Part shown: piece after piece, positions 57,601 through 64,000 of the stretch
Layout: each line of letters begins with the position of its first letter
How positions within the stretch are numbered: position 1 is the stretch's first letter
From: Lachnospiraceae bacterium
Lineage (GTDB): Bacteria; Bacillota; Clostridia; Lachnospirales; Lachnospiraceae
Direction of reading: 5' to 3'
Length of the DNA stretch: 64,000 nt
Assembly (NCBI GenBank): GCA_017472605.1
Contig: JAFUPV010000002.1
Location: 62,001-126,000 of the forward strand
The notes under the pieces: generated by a model
Databases searched by the model: none
Told to the model about the DNA's origin: nothing
The model's input: only the letters and a program-made list of their open reading frames with translations
Made by a program: the position numbers and the translations under genes

Positions 57601-58555
57601 TGAACGAACCGCCACTGGAACCACCGCTGGAACTTCCTCCGGAATTCCCGCCGGACACCACTCCCGAGCCGCCGGACACGGCCGCTCCTCCGCTGAAATC
57701 TCCAGCAGAAAATTCCTGTCCCATCGCCTGGTTTGTACTCATACCTCCGGATCCGGTCACTTTGTTTGCGAACGAATAGGTAACAGACGGAATAGTAATC
57801 TTCTCCGTCGTCGTTGTAATTCCATTTGCCAGATCTTCCTCCAGCTCCGCAATCTTTTCCTCCGTATCCGTCAATGTCTGATGGTTGGTATCCACAGTAT
57901 CCTGCAGTTCCTGAAGCGTCATTTCCTTTTCACTGTCTGCCAGTTCTCCTTCCGCCAACGCCGCTTCTTTGCTGTACTCCGCCTCCGAAATTCCTTTCTG
58001 ATAATCAATTTCCGCCTGTTTCAGTGCTTCTCTGGCTGACTGAATCTCCTTCGCCAGTTCCTCGCCAAGCTCCTCCATATCTTCCGGATCAATCTGATAC
58101 AGCGCATCGCCTTCCTTTACCGAATCCCCGGCACTGACATAAACTTCTGATACAGACAACCGCGCATAATCCGTTGCCAGACTCAAAAACTGGGATACGG
58201 TATCCATCGTCGTCGTACCGCTCAGCGTTCCTTCCTCTGAAACTTCGATGCCTTCTGCCTTCCCGCTCATCATCTCCATCATGGCACTTATCATTTCGTT
58301 CATTCCGTCTGTCCCGGATTGCCCGCCTCTTTGACCAGCACCGGATTGCTTTCCGCTTTCGCCGCTGCCTGATATCTGTCCGAAACCGCCCTGTCGGCCT
58401 CCGTTCCCCTGCCCTGACTGCATATTTGAAAAATCCGGACGATTTCCACCGTCTGCGGATCCCACCTCTTCTGCTGCGCACAGTGTCTGGGCAGATGCCA
58501 GCATGCCCGCCATACCAATTGCCACACAACGCACAGAGTTCTTTCTCTTTCCCAT
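54686..58555 (-). CDS. Giant secreted adaptor-like protein with three repeat blocks
   Basis: The 1289-residue protein has a signal peptide (VAIGMAGMLASAQTLCA) and no lipobox. A lipoyl half motif (VSAGDSVKEGDALYQIDPED) and coiled coil lie near residues 135-245; the partner half (RAEQSGTISNVLMEADDYLS) and a beta-barrel lie near 1135-1230. Between them are long coiled coils and three Ser/Glu/Thr-rich repeat blocks (12-, 22- and 24-residue units) that more than double the usual size. The C-terminus has Met/Pro repeats (MPNMPDMNIPDMELPEGM). It is first in the MacAB-like operon and probably builds an extracellular sleeve on the transporter, but this is inference. Confidence 0.85.
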   Translation of the reverse strand: MGKRKNSVRCVAIGMAGMLASAQTLCAAEEVGSADGGNRPDFSNMQSGQGNGGRQGGFGQISGSGESGKQSGAGQRGGQSGTDGMNEMISAMMEMMSGKAEGIEVSEEGTLSGTTTMDTVSQFLSLATDYARLSVSEVYVSAGDSVKEGDALYQIDPEDMEELGEELAKEIQSAREALKQAEIDYQKGISEAEYSKEAALAEGELADSEKEMTLQELQDTVDTNHQTLTDTEEKIAELEEDLANGITTTTEKITIPSVTYSFANKVTGSGGMSTNQAMGQEFSAGDFSGGAAVSGGSGVVSGGNSGGSSSGGSSGGSFSGNFGNNSMGGNDFNGGDFSELTSEEETVENSSEMQEPSSGIDEVPDESIDASEEPSSAEESLPGTDMEPDESTDASDESPSAEESSSSTDAVPDESTDASEEPSSAEESSPSTDAVPDESTDVPEEESSGGETAPSEESEPDVSLEPSEAPEESSSPEAGGQSIAEQFAALDTLWEPVLEEKQVEIEELETSLNELETKKLELISSMANRISQMIQNPSYLEITEEYLEEEMKLQVLNTVKQLMAQNIAMSSESDLAEAELLLQTIAEAQEAMSESTAEADETEALVPERSEAESTSSAEGNETETSAVLESSEAEGTSSAEGNETETSAVLESSEAESTPSAEGNETETSAVLESSEAESTLSAEGNETETSAVLESSGAESASSAEGNETETSAVLESSEAESASSAEGSETESSAVLESREAEIASSADGESGETDVIPSETNSEAEPGTEDGDGSAEDNGQQEVQVITRYQVTLKTQNLDFTILVSDLSSYMELYDQELQLQTQLSEAELALEEAEAEKEEARLLLAKQLDLEQQEKESSMAASYEAEKAQAVAEAIASVEAEWKEKESMAAPTEPEEPSGETDSSMPEETSGETDQSMPEETSGETDPTRPEETSGETDPSMPEETSGETDPTRPEESSGEIEPTMPGAPSMPDDSMESESKGEMEWPGMEDSEEESQSSGKGNSSSGATGGMMQSGASFSGSFSSSGSSGVSAQTYDIAEIVEELQACIPGLTVMISEAEITQKLDQITAEQTYDLAKLESAYAEDTYEITMASLQSALDEANETLETLLAEQEIYESMADGMIRAEQSGTISNVLMEADDYLSADCELVRYLDMSKIYISVEVDQTEIANYQVGGSVMVIANGTRASGTISEVATSATQSRSASSVTYGVVVTVDNSRGTLSSGLSAYVILSEGSESGRTMPNMPDMNIPDMELPEGMNFPFGGQSGRKSEDEETAERSETEN
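55640..55865 (-). repeat. 36-bp in-frame tandem repeat in the giant adaptor
   Basis: About six units encode PEETSGETDPSM-like 12-mers, nearly identical at the DNA level. Confidence 0.9.
56290..56745 (-). repeat. 66-bp in-frame tandem repeat in the giant adaptor
   Basis: About seven units encode 22 residues such as SAEGNETETSAVLESSEAES. The anchor CTGCTCTCCA recurs at 56331, 56397, 56463, 56529, 56595 and 56661, exactly 66 bases apart. Confidence 0.92.
57230..57490 (-). repeat. 72-bp in-frame tandem repeat in the giant adaptor
   Basis: About four diverged units encode 24 residues around DAVPDESTDASEEPSSAEES. They are older or less homogenised than the 66-bp block. Confidence 0.85.
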
Positions 58556-58666
58556 GATACTGTCCTCTCTTTCCGCTCCGCTGATCTCCCATCAGACTTC
58601 CGCGTTTCTTTCATCAACCGGTCTGCCTTAATCAAAGCTGCTGCAGGCCGCCGATGATACCGTGGA

Positions 58667-58776
58667 GACAGCATACATGAAAAAGATTGAAGTTACATTG
58701 AAAATAGCGCGGTTCACAATCATTTCAAACTTTGCTCACCAAATGCACAAACTCATGGTCTATTCTGACAGCATAC
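58667..58776. promoter_or_regulatory. Pair of 10-bp direct repeats between divergent operons
   Basis: GACAGCATAC occurs at 58667-58676 and 58767-58776, exactly 100 bases apart, in the gap between the MacAB-like operon and its two-component genes. They may be binding sites for the OmpR-type regulator. Confidence 0.4.
58701..58728 (-). promoter_or_regulatory. Candidate promoter of the MacAB-like operon
   Basis: On the minus strand, TTGAAA (58723-58728), a 16-base spacer and TATTTT (58701-58706). It lies between the two GACAGCATAC repeats. No convincing plus-strand promoter was found for the regulator gene. Confidence 0.45.
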
Positions 58777-58805
58777 CTGTTAATTAATATAAGGAAGTGA
58801 TCTCT

Positions 58806-59498
58806 ATGACAAAACTCCTGCTGGTCGAAGACGAAGCCGGACTGGCCAATGCCCTCAAGCACTCCCTGGAGCGGGAAAACTATGATGTGACATGGGCAGC
58901 TGACGGGGAAGAAGGACTGCTCCATGCCCTGTCCGGATGCTTCGATCTTCTCATCCTCGATATCATGCTTCCAAAGCGGGATGGTTTCTCCATCGTCCGC
59001 GAAGTCCGCAGTGCCAAACTGACGATTCCCATTCTCATGCTCACAGCCCGAACCGAACTGGACGACAAAATCCGCGGACTGGACAACGGTGCCGATGACT
59101 ATCTGACCAAACCCTTTCAGACACGGGAACTGCTTGCCCGGCTCCGTGCCCTGACAAGACGCTGCACCGGCTCCGATGACACCATTCTCTCCTTTGGCGA
59201 TCTGGAACTGGATACCAGCCTCGGTTCCCTGCGCTGCACCGGCTCCGGCCATTCGATGCAGCTGAGTGCCAGAGAATTTCAGCTGCTCCACTATCTTCTT
59301 CAGAATAAAAATCAGATCCTTACCAGAGAGCAGCTGGCGCAGCGCATCTGGGGGCTGGAAAGCAACGCGGAATATAACAATGTGGAGGTCTACCTCTCTT
59401 TTCTCCGGAAGAAGCTCACGTTTCTTTGCAGCACAGTCCGGATTAAGGCGATCCGTGGACTGGGCTATACCCTACTGGCAGATGGAGACGGCATATGA
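58806..59498 (+). CDS. OmpR-family response regulator divergent from the MacAB-like operon
   Basis: The 230-residue regulator has a receiver (LLVEDEAGLA, LLILDIMLPKRDG, YLTKPFQT) and a winged-helix output domain (SAREFQLLHYLLQNKNQILT; NNVEVYLSFLRKK; IRGLGYTL). The ATG at 58806 has AAGGAAG 8 bases upstream. It overlaps the kinase gene by four bases. It probably activates the divergent exporter operon. Confidence 0.93.
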   Translation: MTKLLLVEDEAGLANALKHSLERENYDVTWAADGEEGLLHALSGCFDLLILDIMLPKRDGFSIVREVRSAKLTIPILMLTARTELDDKIRGLDNGADDYLTKPFQTRELLARLRALTRRCTGSDDTILSFGDLELDTSLGSLRCTGSGHSMQLSAREFQLLHYLLQNKNQILTREQLAQRIWGLESNAEYNNVEVYLSFLRKKLTFLCSTVRIKAIRGLGYTLLADGDGI

Positions 59499-60856
59499 TA
59501 GCGAAACTGCAGCGAAAGATTACATGGATGATTTTTCTGATCTTATCCACCGTTCTTGGCGGAATTGTCATTGCTATCAACATTTCCAACTGGCAATCCA
59601 CAATCCATGCTTCGGACCGGTTCATGGAACTGTTTCTCAATCCTTTCCCGAATCCGCTAAAAGAAGAGACTCTGGATTCGAATGCTCTGCGTGAAGAGAT
59701 TCCGGATATAAACGCCATGAGTGAAACTGCTTCGGATGGAATCCCCCTGAGTGAAATGGCTCCGGATCAGGCTCCGTCCAGTGATAACCTTCTGAATCTG
59801 TCGGAGTCTGACGAGAATCTGCAAAACGAATTCTCACGAAACCTGGCAGTCCCATTTGGTGTAGAATATGCACGGCTCACCTTTGACAGCGATATGAATC
59901 TTCTGGACTCCTCCATGAACATTTCCGGAATCAGAGAAAGCACCATTGCAGACTATGCCAGGGAAATTCTGGAAAACCGTTCGCTCGAAGGAACTGCCCA
60001 TGATCTGAAATATCAGATGCGAATCCAGAAAAACGGGGAATACACCCTCATCTTCCTCAACATAACCCCCTGGATCAAACAGATGCAGCAGGCACTCCTT
60101 TTATCTGCCTGCGGTCTTCTGATCGGCTTTCTGGCCTTCGGTCTGCTGGCCCATCTGCTTGCAAGAAATCTGGTGCGCCCGGTTGCCCAGAGCTTCGAAC
60201 GTCAGCAGCAGTTCATCTCCGATGCCAGCCATGAGTTCAAAACGCCACTGGCAGTCATCCGCGCCAATGCCGATGTGCTGGAAAGCGAGATTGGGGAGAA
60301 CAAATGGCTCACATGCATCCAGACCGAGATCAGCCGGACCGGTGACCTGATCAGCAGCCTTCTCACCCTGGCCCGCCTGGATTCCGGTTCGGAACGGAAG
60401 CTTCATGCCCGCTTCGACCTCTCCCATGCAATCCTCAGCGTTCTGATGCCCTTCGAAAGCATGGCATATGAAAAGGAGGTACTGCTGGACTGGACAGTAC
60501 CTCCCGAAATCGATTATTTTGGAAATGAAACACAGATCAAACAGCTGACTGCCATCCTGATCGACAACGCGGTGAAACATGCCTGGACCGGCTCAACAAT
60601 CTCAATCCGACTCCAGACAGTTCGGCATAAACTCCTGCTCTCCGTCACCAACACAGGCGACACGATCCCAAAAGAGGAGCTGAACCGGATTTTCGAACGG
60701 TTCTACCGAATTGACAAGTCACGCAGCCGTGAGGAGGGACGCTATGGTCTCGGACTGGCAATTGCACAGCAGATCATGAAAGCCCACCGCGGAACACTCC
60801 AGGCCGAATCTGAAAATCATCAGACAACATTCACCGCCCTGTTTCCGCTGCGGTAA
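59495..60856 (+). CDS. Sensor histidine kinase partner of the OmpR-type regulator
   Basis: The 453-residue kinase has two helices (about 9-28 and 196-220), an extracellular sensor of about 165 residues that is acidic and low in complexity in its first part (LREEIPDINAMSETASDGIP), a linker, an H-box SHEFKTPLAVIR, and an ATPase domain (LIDNAVKHA; GLGLAIA). Its start overlaps the regulator stop (ATGA). The pair lies opposite the MacAB-like genes, so it likely senses the exported compound or envelope stress. Confidence 0.93.
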   Translation: MIAKLQRKITWMIFLILSTVLGGIVIAINISNWQSTIHASDRFMELFLNPFPNPLKEETLDSNALREEIPDINAMSETASDGIPLSEMAPDQAPSSDNLLNLSESDENLQNEFSRNLAVPFGVEYARLTFDSDMNLLDSSMNISGIRESTIADYAREILENRSLEGTAHDLKYQMRIQKNGEYTLIFLNITPWIKQMQQALLLSACGLLIGFLAFGLLAHLLARNLVRPVAQSFERQQQFISDASHEFKTPLAVIRANADVLESEIGENKWLTCIQTEISRTGDLISSLLTLARLDSGSERKLHARFDLSHAILSVLMPFESMAYEKEVLLDWTVPPEIDYFGNETQIKQLTAILIDNAVKHAWTGSTISIRLQTVRHKLLLSVTNTGDTIPKEELNRIFERFYRIDKSRSREEGRYGLGLAIAQQIMKAHRGTLQAESENHQTTFTALFPLR

Positions 60857-60968
60857 ACAGGAACAAAACCGGTACGTATCGGTTTCGTCAAATATGCCGC
60901 CAAATCCCACATCTGTCCAAAACTGCAGCACTATTTTTCATTCAACAGTAGAAAGAATAGAGAAAATC

Positions 60969-60977
60969 TGCTATACT
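60969..60977 (+). promoter_or_regulatory. Extended -10 promoter of the thioesterase gene
   Basis: TGCTATACT lies 43 bases before the start codon; the -35 is poor. A weak hairpin (AAACCG / CGGTTT) near 60870 may end the kinase transcript. Confidence 0.5.
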
Positions 60978-61019
60978 AAAAGGAAGAAACACTTGTGAGA
61001 TACAGGAAAGGAAACGAAC

Positions 61020-61502
61020 ATGGCGGAAGAAATTCTTCAAAAACGAATGGAAGACTCCATTACCGAGCAATATCATCTTCTGATGTCGCCGGATTTAAAC
61101 GGCTCCGGCCGTCTCTTTGGCGGCAGACTGCTTGCCTGGATCGATGAAACTGCCGGTATCGTCGGACGGAGGCACTCCGGCAAAGATGTGGTGACTGCTG
61201 CGATTGACAACCTGGAATTCAAAGCCGGCGCCTTTCGAAACGACATCATCCTTCTGATCGGACACATCGTCTACACGGGACGGACCTCCATGGAAGTCCG
61301 CGTCGATACCTATGTGGAAAACTCGGACGGAATGCGCCATCCAATCAACCGTGCCTATGTTACCATGGTCGCAGTCGATGACAGTCAGCGCCCGGCGCCG
61401 GTTCCCCAGCTGGTTCTGGAAACGGAAGTTCAGAAAGCGGAATGGGAAGGCGCGCTGAAACGAAAAGAGCTTCGGAAAATGAGAAAGCGGGAAGGGTTCT
61501 GA
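61020..61502 (+). CDS. Acyl-CoA thioesterase (hotdog fold, YkhA-like)
   Basis: The 160-residue hotdog protein has the family's N-terminal helix region (LNGSGRLFGGRLLAWIDETA) and the second conserved strand pattern (VVTAAIDNLEFKAGAFRNDI; YTGRTSMEVRVDTYVEN). It matches short- and medium-chain acyl-CoA thioesterases of the YkhA/YciA type, which hydrolyse acyl-CoA to free acid and CoA in the cytoplasm. It stands alone between its own promoter and a bidirectional terminator. Confidence 0.9.
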   Translation: MAEEILQKRMEDSITEQYHLLMSPDLNGSGRLFGGRLLAWIDETAGIVGRRHSGKDVVTAAIDNLEFKAGAFRNDIILLIGHIVYTGRTSMEVRVDTYVENSDGMRHPINRAYVTMVAVDDSQRPAPVPQLVLETEVQKAEWEGALKRKELRKMRKREGF

Positions 61503-61520
61503 TACCCCTCCCGCTTTTTT
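61484..61520. terminator. Terminator between convergent thioesterase and protease genes
   Basis: A 14-bp stem with one mismatch (61484-61497 with 61504-61517) ends in a T-run. It overlaps the end of the thioesterase gene. Confidence 0.85.
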
Positions 61521-61532
61521 GTCCGTCTTCTG

Positions 61533-63491
61533 TTAATCCCAATATTCTCCGAAGGAAAGCTCAATGGGATCCGTCACATACTGGTTGCAGTAAATATCCT
61601 CCAGCATGTAGTTAATCAGCGTTGTTTCCTCGCCCAGATCCTCATAGCTGACCGCAAGTCCTTCCGGACCGACATAGAGTGTGTCGCCCCAGTAATACTC
61701 ACCGTCATAGGCGCCGTCATAAGTATAGAAATCGCAGATGATATCCAGCTGGTCACCGGTTTTGAACTGGAACAGACCCTTGGCTGCCGCCTGACCAAGG
61801 CCTTCATAAGCATATCGCCAGCCGCTGACATAGCCGTCCTCGTGCTGGGCATCCCAGCGAACGATGATCTCGATGTCCTCCGACTCGTTCAGCTCCGCCG
61901 GAACATAGCCGTAGGTATACCAGGTTTCCTCATCGGAATAGTCCTCAACCTCCGCATAGAACGGCACAATCATCCCGTCCAGAGCCACCCAGTAATAGTC
62001 GAAATCCAGCATCAGATCGCCGTCCTCATCCACCTCATAGTAATTGTCGCATCCCAGATCCACATATCCCTCGCCGTCATCCAGCATCACCCACTGCTCG
62101 ATATATGTGATCAGCTCCCAGTCCTCCTCTGTCATGGGTAATGCAAAATACTCGCCTTTATCAACCATTTCTCGCGCCTCGAAATTGGTCGCCAGATATA
62201 CTTCGTCATAGTCGCTGATCAGCATCTCATCGATCCAGCTCCAGAGACTGGTATCCCAGGACTCCTCCTGCGGCTGGAAATATCCGCCTGTCGTTCCGGT
62301 GTGGCCTCCGGCAAGAACACTGGCAAACTGGTTAAAATATTCACCATAGCCATCGGTGTAGTCAAAGTAGCTCAGATCTTTCCATACATATTCATAGGAA
62401 TCCAGGTATTTGTAGGGATAGTACATGGCAAGCCCGCAGGCATTGGAAATGTTGCTGCGGTTGTAGATCACACAGGCATCCACCTGCTTCTGCAGCTTAC
62501 TGTCGTCCAGAGACTCAATCCGATCCGCATAGTCCAGCAGATCAATCAGCTCATAATCGCCGTCACCAAAGGCCTTGGCCTGGGCACGGGCACTGGAGAT
62601 CTCCGTAAACTGCTTCTGCGTCAGAAGATCCGATGTTTCCTCCATGTAATCACTGAGGGCTTTGTAAAGACGTCCGATAATGTTCAGATCCACAACGGAC
62701 AGGGTATATTCCCATGTTCCGTCCGCCTCATAGTACGCTGCATAGTCGTCAACAATTGCAACGCCAATCTGATCCCCCTCCATCTGCGGATTCTGACCAA
62801 GGTCAGTCAGCCAGTCGGTGTAGTACCAGCCCTCTGCCGGAATATATTCCTCGGATGCCACCAGATATTCCGCATACGGCTTCAGCATGTATGCCACCTC
62901 AATGGTGCTCATCAGACATGCATCAAAACCGACCATGTCAAATTCCACACCGCTCAGCTTCAGGGCATCGCCAATGTCAGACAGCGTCAGCCAGTCATCC
63001 TCAAAATATTCATCATAGCCAAAGCCGCCGGTTACACCGCCGCCGTGATCCCAAAAGATCAGCTCATAGCGATCTGCCGGATAGGCTTCTGCACCCCAGG
63101 TAAGAAAGCTGGCCAGTGTCTGAATCTTTGCCATGGACTGGAGGCCGATGTCCTCCACCTCCTTCAGTTCATGATCCACCACCTCAAAACGCTGACAGGT
63201 TCCTTCCCTGACCTCTTCCATTTCCCAATCCATGGCGCCGCCTGTCTGAATCACAAGATTCACCTGCTCCCCCAGATCGGCTGCAAGCATTTCTTTCAGA
63301 TCAAGACTGGCATTTCCTCCGTCCGTTTCCAGATCGGAACCAATCATATAAACAAATACGGTCACTTCGCCGTTATCAACCGTTTTTCCTTCGCCGGTAT
63401 CTGCATATGCAGCCGATGCGGATGACATAACCCCTGCGCCAAGACCGATTGCCGCTGCCATTGCCAGCGCCCCAATTCCTTTGTTTTTCAT
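61533..63491 (-). CDS. Secreted clostripain-family (C11) cysteine protease
   Basis: The 652-residue protein has a signal peptide (GALAMAAAIGLGAG, cleavage near AYA-DT). The clostripain-like domain has the catalytic His149 in WDHGGG and Cys192 in FDACLMS. The long C-terminal half (about 380-652) is rich in Asp, Glu, Tyr and Trp and unlike the clostripain core, perhaps a binding or inhibitory domain. It should be secreted and cleave after basic residues, as in the family, though specificity was not proved. Confidence 0.92.
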   Translation of the reverse strand: MKNKGIGALAMAAAIGLGAGVMSSASAAYADTGEGKTVDNGEVTVFVYMIGSDLETDGGNASLDLKEMLAADLGEQVNLVIQTGGAMDWEMEEVREGTCQRFEVVDHELKEVEDIGLQSMAKIQTLASFLTWGAEAYPADRYELIFWDHGGGVTGGFGYDEYFEDDWLTLSDIGDALKLSGVEFDMVGFDACLMSTIEVAYMLKPYAEYLVASEEYIPAEGWYYTDWLTDLGQNPQMEGDQIGVAIVDDYAAYYEADGTWEYTLSVVDLNIIGRLYKALSDYMEETSDLLTQKQFTEISSARAQAKAFGDGDYELIDLLDYADRIESLDDSKLQKQVDACVIYNRSNISNACGLAMYYPYKYLDSYEYVWKDLSYFDYTDGYGEYFNQFASVLAGGHTGTTGGYFQPQEESWDTSLWSWIDEMLISDYDEVYLATNFEAREMVDKGEYFALPMTEEDWELITYIEQWVMLDDGEGYVDLGCDNYYEVDEDGDLMLDFDYYWVALDGMIVPFYAEVEDYSDEETWYTYGYVPAELNESEDIEIIVRWDAQHEDGYVSGWRYAYEGLGQAAAKGLFQFKTGDQLDIICDFYTYDGAYDGEYYWGDTLYVGPEGLAVSYEDLGEETTLINYMLEDIYCNQYVTDPIELSFGEYWD

Positions 63492-63524
63492 TGCTGTTCC
63501 CCCTTCCCCAATGAGAAAAACATG

Positions 63525-63586
63525 CTGGATGTATAAACAATCCGATCGAACATGTCACTGGCATGTTCGCCTGGATGCATAAACAA
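63525..63586. repeat. Direct repeats flanking a hairpin upstream of the protease gene
   Basis: CTGGATGTATAAACAA (63525-63540) and CTGGATGCATAAACAA (63571-63586) flank an 8-bp inverted repeat (CGAACATG / CATGTTCG). The unit lies in the 208-base gap before the protease gene and could be an operator or a small mobile scar. Confidence 0.55.
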
Positions 63587-63587
63587 A

Positions 63588-63615
63588 GCAGGGTACCCCG
63601 ATTCGGATACCCTGC
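63588..63615 (-). terminator. Terminator-like hairpin after the transketolase gene
   Basis: An 8-bp stem (63588-63595 with 63608-63615) with a 12-base loop is followed on the minus strand by TTTG. It would end the transketolase transcript, though the T-tract is weak. Confidence 0.6.
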
Positions 63616-63699
63616 CTGAATTCCATGTCTCAGATTCTGTTTTTATACGGAACGCACTTCATGCCTTCCATCGCCTCTGACCTTGCAGTCCAACGCTTC

Positions 63700-64000
63700 T
63701 TACAGAGCCTTTACCTTTGCAACGATATTCTCAGCAGTGAATCCGAATGCCGGGAACAGTTTGCTGTACGGAGCGGATGCGCCGAACGTGGTCATACCGA
63801 TCACAGCACCGTCCAGACCAACATACTTGTCCAGACCAAAGGTGGAAAGTGCCTCAACGGCAACTCTCTTTCTGATTGCCTTCGGAAGAACGGACTCCTT
63901 GTACTCATCGGACTGCTCTTCGAACAGATCGATACACGGCATGGAAACAACTCTTACATCGATTCCTTCCTCTGCCAGCATCTTCTTTGCTTCAACAGCC
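63700..64000 (-). CDS. tkt: C-terminal end of a transketolase (cut by window edge)
   Basis: The last 100 residues are present and the frame is open to the window edge. The start of this part (AEEGIDVRVVSMPCIDLFE) and the later VGLDGAVIGMTTFGASAP match the C-terminal domain of transketolase, the thiamine diphosphate enzyme of the non-oxidative pentose phosphate pathway. Only this domain is visible; the thiamine- and metal-binding parts lie outside. Confidence 0.9.
   Translation of the reverse strand, partial: AVEAKKMLAEEGIDVRVVSMPCIDLFEEQSDEYKESVLPKAIRKRVAVEALSTFGLDKYVGLDGAVIGMTTFGASAPYSKLFPAFGFTAENIVAKVKAL

Noticed and set aside
54686..58555. Frameshift or fusion of two adaptor genes
   Set aside because: The frame is continuous, and the signal peptide, first lipoyl half, second half and barrel each occur once, so it reads as one expanded adaptor, not two fused ones.

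Overview
The window looks like a chromosome segment of a gut-type Clostridia bacterium, most likely a Lachnospiraceae. The signs are the strong AGGAGG-type ribosome binding sites, TTGaca/TATAAT promoters, YesM/YesN two-component pairs next to LplB/LplC sugar importers, M56/BlaI regulators, many MacB/FtsX transporters and large secreted proteins. This family-level call is an inference from gene content. No rRNA, tRNA, CRISPR array, insertion sequence or prophage was seen.

Layout. 0.3-7.6 kb (minus): a BlaI-type repressor, a BlaR1-like membrane protease with an unusual sensor domain, a small secreted Ser/Thr-rich protein, a secreted Cys-containing protein and a two-gene ABC transporter. This is a coherent and, to my knowledge, unnamed sense-and-export module. 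7.7-15.2 kb: a YesM/YesN-type two-component system divergent from a two-permease sugar ABC importer with its solute-binding protein. 15.4-20.3 kb: a 1633-residue anchored surface protein with two C-type lectin domains, one carrying EPN and the other QPD. 20.5-31.5 kb: a secreted helical protein, an Rpn-family nuclease, a heterodimeric ABC exporter, a metallo-hydrolase with a LacI-like/GGDEF protein, and an XRE regulator.

31.6-38 kb: a degenerate type I toxin-antitoxin copy beside a decayed DUF3990-like gene, then a carbohydrate operon (MFS carrier, GH29 fucosidase, FMN 2-hydroxyacid oxidase) and a GH32 beta-fructosidase gene. 38-47.8 kb: a Nudix-GNAT protein, a response regulator, a histidine kinase, an ABC ATPase and two ~900-residue FtsX-type permeases. 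An intact Fst-like type I toxin-antitoxin locus sits between the regulator and kinase genes. 47.8-50.3 kb: a truncated EamA transporter and a tandem glycine riboswitch that controls a sodium:alanine/glycine symporter through an intrinsic terminator. 50.4-60.9 kb: a MacAB-like export system (two adaptor proteins, permease, ATPase) with very large in-frame repeat expansions, divergent from an OmpR/HK pair. 61-64 kb: an acyl-CoA thioesterase, a clostripain-family protease and the C-terminal end of a transketolase.

Themes. Three transport systems are paired with two-component systems (sugar import, FtsX-type exporter, MacAB-type exporter), and one more with a BlaI/BlaR1-like pair. Tandem repeats are frequent. 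Those inside genes keep the frame (24, 27, 36, 66 and 72 bp periods), while two intergenic ones do not (14 and 91 bp). The observations most worth following are the intact and decapitated type I toxin loci, the BlaR1-controlled secreted-protein module, the EPN/QPD lectin protein and the repeat-expanded MacAB system.
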